From Chryseobacterium formosum (GTDB lineage Bacteria > Bacteroidota > Bacteroidia > Flavobacteriales > Weeksellaceae), in NCBI RefSeq assembly GCF_026460885.1, contig NZ_JAOVZW010000030.1, positions 1 to 64,000 of the forward strand: a stretch of DNA of 64,000 bases, written 5' to 3'. The notes under the pieces are model-generated. The model had not been told where the DNA came from and did not search any database. It saw nothing but the letters and a program-made list of their open reading frames with translations. Within the stretch, counting starts at the first letter, position 1. Every line of letters begins with the position of its first letter. Below are positions 52,596 to 61,274 of this stretch, in pieces. The position numbers and the translations under genes are program-made.

Positions 52596-53165
52596 TTATA
52601 AAAGTTGCATGGTAAGCATAATTGTTAATAGTAATAGTACAAAAATTACGATGTGACGCCAGTCTTTCATATTGGTAGCAGTTCTAAAACCATTGAAAAG
52701 AATTGCCATTCCATAAGCTGTGATTGCAAGCGATACGAAAGAATTAATGGTTGTAATTAAAAGGGAAATCATATCAAGTTCGAAAGATTGATTTTCAACA
52801 GAAGCTATAATTTGTTTCTGTGCATTTTTAACCAAAGGTATTTCTGATATGAGTAATAATAAAATTACGATGAATTGGGAAATCAAAATAGGATTTACCA
52901 CATCAATAAAGCGTGTTTTTTTATTAATAATTTTTCCAAAAACAAAGAAAATAAGAATACTTATCGCATAAACAATTAATGTTGACAAAATAATTTTTGA
53001 TAATGAATCTTCGGAATTTATAAGTCTGAAATGAAACAAACTGTCTGTTTGAAGACCAAAATAATAACCGAAGAGAAATACTGACGTAATTGATACAAAC
53101 CCTGCAATAAGCAAAGTTTTCTCATCAAACTTTAAAAAGGGATTAAAAATAGTTTTCCAGTTCAT
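52596..53165 (-). CDS. Five-TM membrane protein, Yip1-like
   Basis: 189 residues with about five hydrophobic segments (LLIAGFVSITSVFLFGYYF, TLIVYAISILIFFVFGKII, ILISQFIVILLLLISEIPL, LITTINSFVSLAITAYGMAIL, IVIFVLLLLTIMLTMQLL). Size and spacing match small Yip1-family proteins. Between the DUF2089 gene (5 bp upstream) and the serine hydrolase gene (9 bp downstream), hence one operon. Role unknown. Confidence 0.68.
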   Translation of the reverse strand: MNWKTIFNPFLKFDEKTLLIAGFVSITSVFLFGYYFGLQTDSLFHFRLINSEDSLSKIILSTLIVYAISILIFFVFGKIINKKTRFIDVVNPILISQFIVILLLLISEIPLVKNAQKQIIASVENQSFELDMISLLITTINSFVSLAITAYGMAILFNGFRTATNMKDWRHIVIFVLLLLTIMLTMQLL

Positions 53166-53170
53166 GTGTT

Positions 53171-53437
53171 TTATTTTGTCAGTTGAGTAATTTTTGAGAT
53201 AAGATCATCCATTTTATTTCTCATGGTAGGATAAGAAAGTTCGGCCTGTTTCGCCATTTCTTTGATGCTTCCGCTGGAAAGAAAGAAATTCATCAAAAAA
53301 TCTTGTTCTTCTCTGTTAAGTTTTAAGAAAATGGGAAGTTCATAATCTCCGTTTACATTGGTTCCGCAATCGGGACATTTCATCTGGCTTACATTGAGTG
53401 TATGATCACAACTTGGGCAAATTATCGGCAGTTTCAT
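53171..53437 (-). CDS. DUF2089 zinc-ribbon/HTH regulator
   Basis: 88 residues. N-terminal zinc ribbon CPSCDHTLNVSQMKCPDCG (two CxxC pairs), then an HTH-like C-terminus SIKEMAKQAELSYPTMRNKM. Typical DUF2089 size. Probably regulates the operon with the Yip1-like and serine hydrolase genes, a pairing seen in other bacteria. Confidence 0.82.
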   Translation of the reverse strand: MKLPIICPSCDHTLNVSQMKCPDCGTNVNGDYELPIFLKLNREEQDFLMNFFLSSGSIKEMAKQAELSYPTMRNKMDDLISKITQLTK

Positions 53438-53578
53438 TGATTTTGTTTTTACAAATGTAATATTATTTTAATAAAGTTAAAGTATTTTTTAATAAAGTTA
53501 AAAATTGTTTTGATTTAAGTATAAAAGAAAGACTTCCAAATAGGGAAGTCTTATTAATTTTTAATCGATTTAAAAGAA

Positions 53579-54424
53579 TTATTTATCCAGTATTCCTCTG
53601 ATTTTGTTGGCGTTATGTATTAATTCCTCAATGTATTCAAAATTATCTTTTTCTAAAGCCGACTTGAATTTTCTTAACTGAGTAATATGCTCATTCAAAA
53701 CATCAAGTACATTTTCTTTATTTTGTTTAAAAATCGGAACCCACATTTCAGGATGAGATTTTGCTAAACGAACCGTACTCGAAAACCCCGAACTCGCCAA
53801 TTGAAAAATTGTGTCTTCTTCTTTTTCTTTCTCTAAAACTGTGTTTGCTAAAGCGTAAGAAGTGATGTGTGAAATATGCGAAATATAAGCAGTGTGAACA
53901 TCGTGATCTTCTGCATTCATGTAAATCGGATGCATTTCAAGGTTTTTGACGATATTTTCTACAATTTGTAAAGCATCTTCAGCAGATTCTTCACGGTTGC
54001 AGATTACTCCTGCTTTTCCTGAAAAACTTTCGGCAATGGCAGATTTCGGACCGTGATTTTCAGTTCCCCACATTGGGTGAAAAGCCACGAATCTATCTCT
54101 TTTTGGATGATCTTTTACCGAATTAACAATTCCGTATTTGGTCGAACCAACATCCATTACGGTTTGCTTGTCTGAAATTAAATCTAAAACTTTAGGCAAA
54201 ATTTTTCTCGCAGAATCTACAGGAATCGCAATAATAATTAAATCTGAATTTTTAATTCCGGTTTCTAAATCTGCTTTTTCGTTGATGATATTTAATAATA
54301 TAGCTTCGTTGAGATTTTCAATATTGTTGTCGATTCCGTAAACGAAATCTGTTACGTTTTTCTGTTTTAATTTTAATGCAATCGATCCGCCGATTAATCC
54401 TATACCAATAATACTTATTTTCAT
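53579..54424 (-). CDS. tyrA: Prephenate dehydrogenase
   Basis: 281 residues from the ATG at 54424. A longer reading from a TTG at 54460 is rejected because it starts inside the leader terminator hairpin. The Rossmann start is MKISIIGIGLIGGSIALKL; VMDVGSTKYGIV, FVAFHPMWGTENHGPKSAI and HDVHTAYISHISHITSYAL (catalytic His region) are the TyrA signatures. It makes 4-hydroxyphenylpyruvate, the committed step to tyrosine. No ACT domain is present, so allosteric control is limited; transcriptional attenuation by its leader would fit. Confidence 0.92.
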   Translation of the reverse strand: MKISIIGIGLIGGSIALKLKQKNVTDFVYGIDNNIENLNEAILLNIINEKADLETGIKNSDLIIIAIPVDSARKILPKVLDLISDKQTVMDVGSTKYGIVNSVKDHPKRDRFVAFHPMWGTENHGPKSAIAESFSGKAGVICNREESAEDALQIVENIVKNLEMHPIYMNAEDHDVHTAYISHISHITSYALANTVLEKEKEEDTIFQLASSGFSSTVRLAKSHPEMWVPIFKQNKENVLDVLNEHITQLRKFKSALEKDNFEYIEELIHNANKIRGILDK

Positions 54425-54448
54425 TTCATTTAAATTTAAAAAAATAAA

Positions 54449-54472
54449 AAACCCCGCCAAAGGACGAGGTTT
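54449..54472 (-). terminator. Attenuator terminator in the tyrA leader
   Basis: The minus-strand RNA AAACCUCGUC pairs with GGCGGGGUUU as a continuous 10-bp stem with two G-U pairs, loop CUUU, followed by UUUAUUUUUUU. The wobbles make it a terminator only on the tyrA strand. No minus-strand gene lies upstream for it to end, so it interrupts tyrA's own leader. Confidence 0.8.
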
Positions 54473-54494
54473 GATTTATATATACAAGAAATCC

Positions 54495-54548
54495 TTATCC
54501 CAGATCTGAGTTAAAAATTCCGTAATAATATATCTTGTTTGTAATCAC
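54495..54548 (-). CDS. tyrA leader peptide with three consecutive Tyr codons
   Basis: A 17-codon ORF with GTG start reads MITNKIYYYGIFNSDLG and stops 22 nt before the terminator hairpin. Tyr-Tyr-Tyr and a Phe in a short ORF directly before a tyrosine-biosynthesis gene is the hallmark of leader-peptide attenuation. ACAAGA (54533-54538), just upstream of the Tyr codons, is complementary to TCTTGT (54484-54489) just downstream, giving an alternative helix. The start codon is the weakest part of the call. Confidence 0.65.
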   Translation of the reverse strand: MITNKIYYYGIFNSDLG

Positions 54549-54626
54549 AGAGCGAATGTAAGAATTTTTTTGAAAATATCGTTGCTTTTGAATGCATTTC
54601 TTATGACTAAGAAATTGTTTTTAATT

Positions 54627-54736
54627 CGTCAGTTCGAGTGTTTTTTCGCAGTGAAACGCAGAAAAAATGTATCGAGAACTGATTTACTAAAAAGTTCTCG
54701 ATACAAAATTCTTTCAGAATTTCACTTGAACTGACG
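54627..54736. repeat. MITE-like inverted repeat, CGTCAGTTCGAGTG family, copy 1
   Basis: Terminal inverted repeats CGTCAGTTCGAGTG and CACTTGAACTGACG enclose an inner pair TATCGAGAAC / GTTCTCGATA. Related copy at 59123. Confidence 0.75.
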
Positions 54737-54766
54737 ATTCTAAAAATAATCAATATGATTTCTCAG

Positions 54767-54797
54767 TTTGACCGCTCATCCCGATTTCATATATTTG
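54767..54797 (+). promoter_or_regulatory. Promoter of polA
   Basis: TTTG at 54767-54770, 19-bp spacer, TATATTTG at 54790-54797, predicted start about 54804. It rules out the in-frame start at 54768 and supports the ATG at 54813. Confidence 0.8.
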
Positions 54798-54812
54798 TTC
54801 ATTATTCAAAAT

Positions 54813-57659
54813 ATGGAGGCAACACAAGATAAAAGGCTTTTTCTCATCGATGCTTATGCGATGATTTTCAGAGGATATTACGCATTGATCAGAAGTCCGA
54901 GAATTACCAGTACAGGAATTGACACATCCGCTATTTTTGGTTTTACCAATTCTTTGATCGAATTAATCAGAAGAGAAAGACCAACTCATTTAGCTGTTGT
55001 CTTTGATGTCGGTCAGGCAAGTATCAGAACTAATGATTTTGCAGAATACAAAGCCAATCGTAGTGAAACTCCGGAAGCCATTAGAGTTGCAATCCCATAT
55101 CTTCACAGGATTTTAGATGCTATGCATATTCCTCACATGGGTGTTGAAGGTTATGAAGCGGATGATTTAATTGGAACGCTTGCATGCAAAGCTGAAAAAG
55201 AAGGATACACCACATTTATGGTGACTCCCGATAAAGATTTTGCACAGTTAGTGACTGATAAAATCAAAATGTATAAGCCAGGCTTAAAAGGTGGCGAAAT
55301 AGAAATTCTCGGCGTTGAAGAAGTAAAAGCAAAATACGGAATCGAAGATCCAAAGCAGGTAATTGATTTCCTTGCAATGATGGGTGATGCGGTTGATAAT
55401 ATCCCAGGATTAGATGGAGTAGGTGAAAAAACAGCCATGAAATTCTTACAGGAATTTGGCAGCATCGAAAACCTTTTAGCCAATACCGATAAATTAAAAG
55501 GCAAGATTAAAGAAAAAATAGAAGCATCAGCCGAGCGTGGAATTTTGTCTAAAAAATTAGCAACCATTATCTGTGATGCACCTGTTGAATTTCATCAGGA
55601 GCAATACGATCTTGAAACTCCAGATTTTGAAAAGGTAAAAGAAATTTTTGACGAAATAGAATTCAGAAGATTATATGAAAATCTTTACCGTGCTTTTGCT
55701 CCTGCTCAAACGGGTTTGGTAACTAATGATGTTCAGAAAGAAAGTGAAGAAACCCAAAAAGAAACCCCACAACAAAAAGTTGCGAAAAACGTAGGTCAGC
55801 TTGATCTTTTTGCCAATTTTGAAGAACTCGATCAGGCAACTTCTACCAAAGAAACTATCGAACAGAATGATCATTTGTATCAATTTGTAGATAATCCTAA
55901 AGCACAGAAAATTCTAGTTCAGAATCTTTTAAAACAGAAAGCCGTTTGTTTTGATACAGAAACAACCTCTCTTAATGAACTGGAAGCTGAATTAGTAGGA
56001 ATGAGTTTTTCTTACAAAAAAGGTTTGGCGTATTACATTCCTCTTTCTGCAGATCAAGGTGAAGTTTTGCAGACACTTGAAATTTTCAGACCATTTTTTG
56101 AGAAAGAAGATTTACTGAAAATCGCTCACAACTTAAAATACGACTATAAAGTTCTGAAGCAGTACGATATGACAGTAAAAGGTGCCATGTTTGACACGAT
56201 GATTGCCCATTATCTTTTAAATCCGGACGGAAGACACGGGATGGACTATCTTTCAGAGGTTTATTTAAATTATAAACCTGTTTCCATCGAAACTATTATC
56301 GGTAAAAAAGGAAAAAATCAGGGCAATTTCAGAGATGCAGATTTAAGAACGCAGACAGATTATGCTGCAGAAGATGCTGATGTAACTTTTCAGCTATACG
56401 AATTGTTTGCACCGCAGTTAAAAAAAGAAAATCTTGAAGATTTATTCTTCAACATCGAAATGCCATTGATGGAAGTTTTAGCTAAAATGGAACTCGAAGG
56501 GATTTCTTTAGACGAAAAATGGTTGGCTCAGGAAAGTATTGATCTTGAGAATGATTTAAGACAATTAGAATCTAAAATATTTGAAATTTCCGGTGAAGAA
56601 TTTAATATGAATTCGCCGAGACAGTTGGGTGATGTTTTGTTTGAAAAAATGCAGCTTGACCCGAAAGCCAAAAAAACAAAAACCGGACAGTACGCAACTT
56701 CCGAAGATGTCCTTCAGAAATTAGCTTCGAAACACGAAATTATTCAGCATATTTTAGAATACAGAACGTATCAGAAACTGAAATCGACTTATGTTGATGC
56801 TTTGCCTTCACAGATTGATAAAGATGATAATCGTGTACATACCAATTTCTCGCAAACGACGGCTGCAACAGGTCGTTTGGCGAGTGTAAATCCTAATTTA
56901 CAAAATATTCCGATCCGAACACTGAGAGGTCAGCAAATTCGTGGAGCGTTTGTTTCTGCGGAAGGTAAAAAAATTATTTCTGCCGATTATTCTCAGATCG
57001 AATTGCGATTGATTGCTGAAATTTCTGGTGAAGACAATATGATTAAAGCGTTTCAGGACGGTGAAGATATTCACGCTTCTACGGCGGCGAAATTATTTAG
57101 TATTCCTTTGGAAGAAGTTTCAAAAACGCAGCGTGGACAGGCGAAAACCGTTAATTTTGGAATTTTATACGGTCAGGGAGCTTTTGCTTTGGCAGAACAA
57201 ACTGGTTTGTCGAGATCAGAAGCCAAGCAAATGATAGAAGCGTACTACGAAACCTACCCTAAACTAAAAGAATACATGGCGGAGCAAGTAAAAAGAGCTC
57301 GTGATATCGGTTATGTAGAAACTATTTTAGGGAGAAAACGTCACTTAAAAGACATTAATTCCGGAAATTTTGTGGTGAGAGCACATGCCGAAAGAAATGC
57401 TGTAAATGCTCCTATTCAGGGAAGTGCAGCTGATGTCGTGAAAATGGCGATGATTAAAATTCAGAAAGAATTAGAAAAAGAAAAATTGCAGACCAAAATG
57501 CTTCTTCAGGTACATGACGAATTGATTTTCGAATCTCCTATTGATGAGGTAGACGTGGCTACACATATCATTAAAACAGAAATGGAAAATGCGATAGAAA
57601 CTCAGGTTCCATTATTGGTTGAGGTTGGTGTAGGGAAGAACTGGCTGGAAGCGCATTAA
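54813..57659 (+). CDS. polA: DNA polymerase I
   Basis: 948 residues from the ATG at 54813. The 5' nuclease domain (about 1-290) begins RLFLIDAYAMIFRGYYAL and has GVEGYEADDLIGTLA, MMGDAVDNIPGLDGVGEKTA. The 3'-5' exonuclease domain (about 360-550) has AVCFDTETTSLNELEAELVG and AHNLKYDYKVLK, with DTE and the later DYAAEDADVT Asp, so proofreading looks intact. The polymerase domain has motif A ISADYSQIELRLIAEISG, motif B RGQAKTVNFGILYGQGAFAL and motif C LLQVHDELIFE. Full three-domain Pol I for Okazaki-fragment processing and repair. Own promoter. Confidence 0.97.
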   Translation: MEATQDKRLFLIDAYAMIFRGYYALIRSPRITSTGIDTSAIFGFTNSLIELIRRERPTHLAVVFDVGQASIRTNDFAEYKANRSETPEAIRVAIPYLHRILDAMHIPHMGVEGYEADDLIGTLACKAEKEGYTTFMVTPDKDFAQLVTDKIKMYKPGLKGGEIEILGVEEVKAKYGIEDPKQVIDFLAMMGDAVDNIPGLDGVGEKTAMKFLQEFGSIENLLANTDKLKGKIKEKIEASAERGILSKKLATIICDAPVEFHQEQYDLETPDFEKVKEIFDEIEFRRLYENLYRAFAPAQTGLVTNDVQKESEETQKETPQQKVAKNVGQLDLFANFEELDQATSTKETIEQNDHLYQFVDNPKAQKILVQNLLKQKAVCFDTETTSLNELEAELVGMSFSYKKGLAYYIPLSADQGEVLQTLEIFRPFFEKEDLLKIAHNLKYDYKVLKQYDMTVKGAMFDTMIAHYLLNPDGRHGMDYLSEVYLNYKPVSIETIIGKKGKNQGNFRDADLRTQTDYAAEDADVTFQLYELFAPQLKKENLEDLFFNIEMPLMEVLAKMELEGISLDEKWLAQESIDLENDLRQLESKIFEISGEEFNMNSPRQLGDVLFEKMQLDPKAKKTKTGQYATSEDVLQKLASKHEIIQHILEYRTYQKLKSTYVDALPSQIDKDDNRVHTNFSQTTAATGRLASVNPNLQNIPIRTLRGQQIRGAFVSAEGKKIISADYSQIELRLIAEISGEDNMIKAFQDGEDIHASTAAKLFSIPLEEVSKTQRGQAKTVNFGILYGQGAFALAEQTGLSRSEAKQMIEAYYETYPKLKEYMAEQVKRARDIGYVETILGRKRHLKDINSGNFVVRAHAERNAVNAPIQGSAADVVKMAMIKIQKELEKEKLQTKMLLQVHDELIFESPIDEVDVATHIIKTEMENAIETQVPLLVEVGVGKNWLEAH

Positions 57660-57675
57660 TTTTAATAGTTGAAAA

Positions 57676-58650
57676 GTGAAAAACAAAACGGCATTTTTCC
57701 TGATTTTTCTGCTTATTGCAACAGTGCTTTCTTTAGTTTTTTATTTTAAATCAGATAAACAACCTCAGGAACAGAAATTTGCCGTGACTTCGAAATCAAA
57801 TGATTCTGTAAAAGCAGAAATAGATTCTTTATCAGTTTTTTCAAAGTTTGCGAAAGATTTTAACACTCACAAAGCTAAAAACTTAGATCAATACATAGAT
57901 TCGAAACTCGGAATGATAATGTATTATCATGACGGTCCATATCCTATAATTAGTTTGAAATCTAGCGTTGAAAATGAAATCGATTGGTTAGAAAGTGAAG
58001 TTTTTGAAAATGTAAAATTTAACCAATCATCGGATTATCTCGGAGATTTTAAGTTCGCAGAAACCGGTTTTTTTGTTGGGAAAAACAATGGTAATTTTTC
58101 TCTGAAAGATTTTGATAACTCATACACATCGCATCCTGATTCATTTTTTGAAGAAAATAAAGAGCTTGAGACTTTATGTAATTTTAGAGCGACCGGAATT
58201 ACCAAAGACCAACGAAAGACATTTGATTTTTATTTTAGATTAGAAAAAAATAAACTCACCTTACTGGCATTAGAAATAGAGACTGTAGATGATATTTTAT
58301 TTTCCAATCCGGATGCAGATTTTATTCCATTTAAAAATAAAAGTGACATCGAAAATTATTTTACAAATCACAAAATATTTGTTGATAAAGAACAAAACGC
58401 TTACATTAATTTTGACAAAAAAGAAATCACTTACTACGATTTTCCCGATGATAATCCTTTCATTTTTGAGTATTATGAAATTGGAAAAATTGAAGAAAAC
58501 TCATCAAGAATAAAATCTGCCGAGATTATTTTTTATGCTAATAAAGAAGAAAAAGATAGTAGATTTATCACATTTTTCTCAAACAAAGGAAGATTTGTAG
58601 TTTATCCGATGGGGGTAAGACCTCCCTATTTTTATGAAACAAAAAGATAA
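57676..58650 (+). CDS. Membrane-anchored protein of unknown function
   Basis: 324 residues from a GTG start 16 bp after polA. An N-terminal membrane anchor or signal (AFFLIFLLIATVLSLVFYF) is followed by a mainly beta/alpha soluble region. No Cys lipobox or known motif. It resembles single-pass anchored orphans of unknown role; co-transcription with polA is possible but accidental. Confidence 0.65.
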   Translation: MKNKTAFFLIFLLIATVLSLVFYFKSDKQPQEQKFAVTSKSNDSVKAEIDSLSVFSKFAKDFNTHKAKNLDQYIDSKLGMIMYYHDGPYPIISLKSSVENEIDWLESEVFENVKFNQSSDYLGDFKFAETGFFVGKNNGNFSLKDFDNSYTSHPDSFFEENKELETLCNFRATGITKDQRKTFDFYFRLEKNKLTLLALEIETVDDILFSNPDADFIPFKNKSDIENYFTNHKIFVDKEQNAYINFDKKEITYYDFPDDNPFIFEYYEIGKIEENSSRIKSAEIIFYANKEEKDSRFITFFSNKGRFVVYPMGVRPPYFYETKR

Positions 58651-58652
58651 TC

Positions 58653-59039
58653 TTAATACTCAAACTCAATTCCTCCCACATAAGCCAAAGAAAACTCATC
58701 ATTTTCAACGGATTTTGGTGTTGGAATCTGTCCTTGGCTTACAAAAACCAAAGAGTTGATATCAAACTTAAGATTCATTTCGTTGATTCTATTGTATAAA
58801 ACAGGAAGCCACTGTTCTGCAAAAGAATATTCAGAAAAATGCTGAACGCTTTGTTCAAAACCATATTCCATTAAATCCTGATCAAACCAGATGGTGTCTT
58901 GAGACTCCGCAAATCTTGAGATATAAGTGTCATCAGATTCTTCTTCGATGTAGTAATTTTCATCTTCTTCTACAAACTGGAAAAAATCTTCTTCCGTTCT
59001 GAAATTTCCTACCCAAAAATCTAAAATCTGTGTATTCAT
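58653..59039 (-). CDS. Imm22-like immunity protein (DUF4284)
   Basis: 128 residues from the ATG at 59039, where QILDFWVGNFRTEEDFFQFV gives the family's N-terminal VWVGNF-type signature; a start at 59060 adds seven residues. Strongly acidic, ending FSLAYVGGIEFEY. Imm22/DUF4284 proteins neutralise polymorphic toxins; no toxin gene is adjacent, so this is an orphan or has another partner. Confidence 0.7.
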   Translation of the reverse strand: MNTQILDFWVGNFRTEEDFFQFVEEDENYYIEEESDDTYISRFAESQDTIWFDQDLMEYGFEQSVQHFSEYSFAEQWLPVLYNRINEMNLKFDINSLVFVSQGQIPTPKSVENDEFSLAYVGGIEFEY

Positions 59040-59122
59040 GTCTAATTTTTTGAAGCGCAAAGGTATGATAATAGTTTTTATATAAAAAGTTTGAAAGTTT
59101 TTGAGAAGTAAAATATATTCAA

Positions 59123-59263
59123 CATCAGTTCGAGTAGATTTTGAAAAAATCGTATCGAGAACTTTTCGATTTTTTTAAATGTTGGTAAGTATATCTGGTG
59201 AAAAGTTGATTAGTTCTCGATACATTTTTCTCTATTTCATTCCGAAAAACACTCGAACGACGG
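59123..59263. repeat. MITE-like inverted repeat, CGTCAGTTCGAGTG family, copy 2
   Basis: Ends CATCAGTTCGAGTA and CACTCGAACGACGG, inner pair TATCGAGAACTTTTC / GTTCTCGATACA. Same layout as 54627 with a longer, different middle. Confidence 0.7.
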
Positions 59264-59283
59264 AAATATTATATAAACTTAAC

Positions 59284-59847
59284 CTAAACTCTCAAAACTC
59301 CTCTGAAAGCTCTTGCCGCATAATAAGAATTAGCTCCATTATGATATACAAAAACAGTATTATAACGGCGATCACAAAATATAGCACCACCCAATTCTCT
59401 TATTTCTTTTGGCGTTTTAATCCAGCTTGAAGTTTTCAAATCAAATTCTCCTAAAGTCTGCAAATAACGATACTGTTCTTCGGAAAGTATTTCGACTCCC
59501 ATTTCTATTGCAACTGTGCAAACATCATTTTGAGGTTTGTTTTCTTTTCGGGAATCTAAAGCTTCACGGTCGTAGCAAAAACTTCTTCTGTTTTTCGGAC
59601 TTTCTGCAGAACAATCAAAGAAAATATATTCATCAGCTTTTTTATCATAATCTACAACATCGGGTTCTCCGCCGGAAATTTCCATTTCATTGAGAGACCA
59701 TAATTTTGATGGATTTGAATTTAATTTTTCCTCAATTTTCGACCAGTCCAGTTTTTCGTGACGGTTCATGTTTTTTTTAAAACGGTTTTTAAGTGTCTGT
59801 ATAAGTTCTGTACTTTCTTCTGTGGAAATTTGTTTTTTAGCTGCCAT
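59284..59847 (-). CDS. DUF4256 protein
   Basis: 187 residues. WSLNEMEISGGEPDVVDYD, FFDCSAESPKNRRSFCYDRE and FDLKTSSWIKTPKEIRELGG match DUF4256, a family of unknown function common in Firmicutes and Bacteroidota. Three Cys and many acidic residues. It stands alone, with an AT-rich upstream region. Confidence 0.85.
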   Translation of the reverse strand: MAAKKQISTEESTELIQTLKNRFKKNMNRHEKLDWSKIEEKLNSNPSKLWSLNEMEISGGEPDVVDYDKKADEYIFFDCSAESPKNRRSFCYDREALDSRKENKPQNDVCTVAIEMGVEILSEEQYRYLQTLGEFDLKTSSWIKTPKEIRELGGAIFCDRRYNTVFVYHNGANSYYAARAFRGVLRV

Positions 59848-60079
59848 TTTCTTTGAATTGAATAAGGCTTAAAATTAAATAAAATTTCGATTCAGCATCA
59901 CTGACAATTTGTCGTGAGTGAAATATTCTTCTGAATTTAGATTTAATGACGAGAGTACAGAAAGAGTACAGCGATGATACAGCGATACATGAAGAAAATA
60001 ATATGTCAAAATGACAAAACTGATTAGTTTATATTAAAAAAATCAGCGTAATTTGGAAAATTAGCGGGAGAAATTATTT

Positions 60080-60637
60080 TCACAAAACTCTCTTCTCTTT
60101 TTCACTCTCATTTATTGTTTTCTCAAGGCGTGAAAGTTGAGTTTTTTCCTGTTTCGCACTCATAATCCAATGAATCATCACTTTTTTGTACGAAGGAGCC
60201 TGTTTCTCAAAAAACTCCCAAGCTTTTTTATTGGCTTTAAACCGTTTCTCGTAATCTAATGTAAGTTGAGCTGGTTCTTTTTCGTGAGAATAAATCCCTG
60301 ATTTATCTTCTTTCCTGAGTTTAAAAGCTTTAAGGCCTTCTTCTTTCATTAAACCTGCTTTGATAAGTTCTTCAATCTTTTTGATGTTAACAACGCTCCA
60401 AATACTTGTCGGTTTTCTTGGTGTAAAACGGATGCTATAACTTTCCTCATCAATCGATTTTCTCACCCCATCAATCCAGCCAAAACATAGAGCTTGATCA
60501 ACGGATTCAGACCATGTTATTGATGGTTTTTTAGTTCCAACTTTGTAAAATCCTACCAATAATTCTTTTTCGTTTTGATGGTTTTTATCAAGCCAATTTC
60601 TGAAATCTTGTGGTGTTGGGAAGAATGTAGGAAGCAT
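60080..60637 (-). CDS. YdeI/OmpD-associated family protein
   Basis: 185 residues. The N-terminus FPTPQDFRNWLDKNHQNEKE, SVDQALCFGWIDGVRKSIDE and SYSIRFTPRKPTSIWS are the YdeI/OmdA signature. The C-terminus is helical (AKQEKTQLSRLEKTINE). Proposed roles in stress resistance are tentative; no enzymatic motif. Upstream of nothing obvious. Confidence 0.9.
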   Translation of the reverse strand: MLPTFFPTPQDFRNWLDKNHQNEKELLVGFYKVGTKKPSITWSESVDQALCFGWIDGVRKSIDEESYSIRFTPRKPTSIWSVVNIKKIEELIKAGLMKEEGLKAFKLRKEDKSGIYSHEKEPAQLTLDYEKRFKANKKAWEFFEKQAPSYKKVMIHWIMSAKQEKTQLSRLEKTINESEKEKRVL

Positions 60638-60661
60638 TTATATAATTTTAGATTTTAAATT

Positions 60662-61168
60662 TTAGTAGTTTTCCAGTCTCCAATCATTTAAAACCAATGT
60701 GATAATTACATCATTCCAAAATTCAAAATTTGTTAGTTTTGGTTGAATTGGAATTATTGAAGTCTTTAACCATTCGTTTCTTCCTACAATGTATTTCATT
60801 GCGTTGTAATTTAATTTTTTATCAAAAGGATTACTTATTTGAAGTGTCATACCATCACTTTTTCTACCGGAAATTTTTTGTGAAAATTCAACTTCGATTG
60901 TCTTTTCAGGATTTTTATTTTCTTTAACAACTTTCATTGACTGGATTATATTGCTTTTCACTTCAGCTTCTATGAAAATATGTTCACCAGGATAAATTTG
61001 TAAAATATTATCTTTTACAAAATATTTTGATTCTTTTACTTCCTGCTCATAATAGTTTATACTGTCTACAGCAAGTTTGAGTGTAAATTCCTCACGAGAA
61101 TTGTTTTCGTTCTGTGCCAAATACAGAGATGAAATTAATCCTAATATCAATGTGAAAAAATATTTCAT
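60662..61168 (-). CDS. Secreted protein of unknown function
   Basis: 168 residues from the ATG at 61168, chosen because a signal peptide (YFFTLILGLISSLYLAQ) starts there; a start at 61303 would overlap the neighbouring gene. The mature part is beta-rich (FVKDNILQIYPGEHIFIEAE) with no known motif. Its only visible context is the 220-residue gene upstream. Confidence 0.6.
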   Translation of the reverse strand: MKYFFTLILGLISSLYLAQNENNSREEFTLKLAVDSINYYEQEVKESKYFVKDNILQIYPGEHIFIEAEVKSNIIQSMKVVKENKNPEKTIEVEFSQKISGRKSDGMTLQISNPFDKKLNYNAMKYIVGRNEWLKTSIIPIQPKLTNFEFWNDVIITLVLNDWRLENY

Positions 61169-61274
61169 GTAATTAGATTTAAGTATGATATTTTTTGAAA
61201 AAGTAAATAAATTATTCAAGCTCGAAGATAAATGAATTATAAAATAAGAGATTAAAAATTTAAAAAAATATTTA

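Noticed and set aside
54510..54599. A 28-codon ORF starting ATG at about 54597 as the tyrA leader peptide
   Set aside because: It has only scattered Phe/Tyr codons, starts upstream of the likely promoter and is out of frame with the YYY ORF.
54768..54812. Upstream start for polA
   Set aside because: It lies inside the TTTG-19 bp-TATATTTG promoter; the transcript should begin about 54804.
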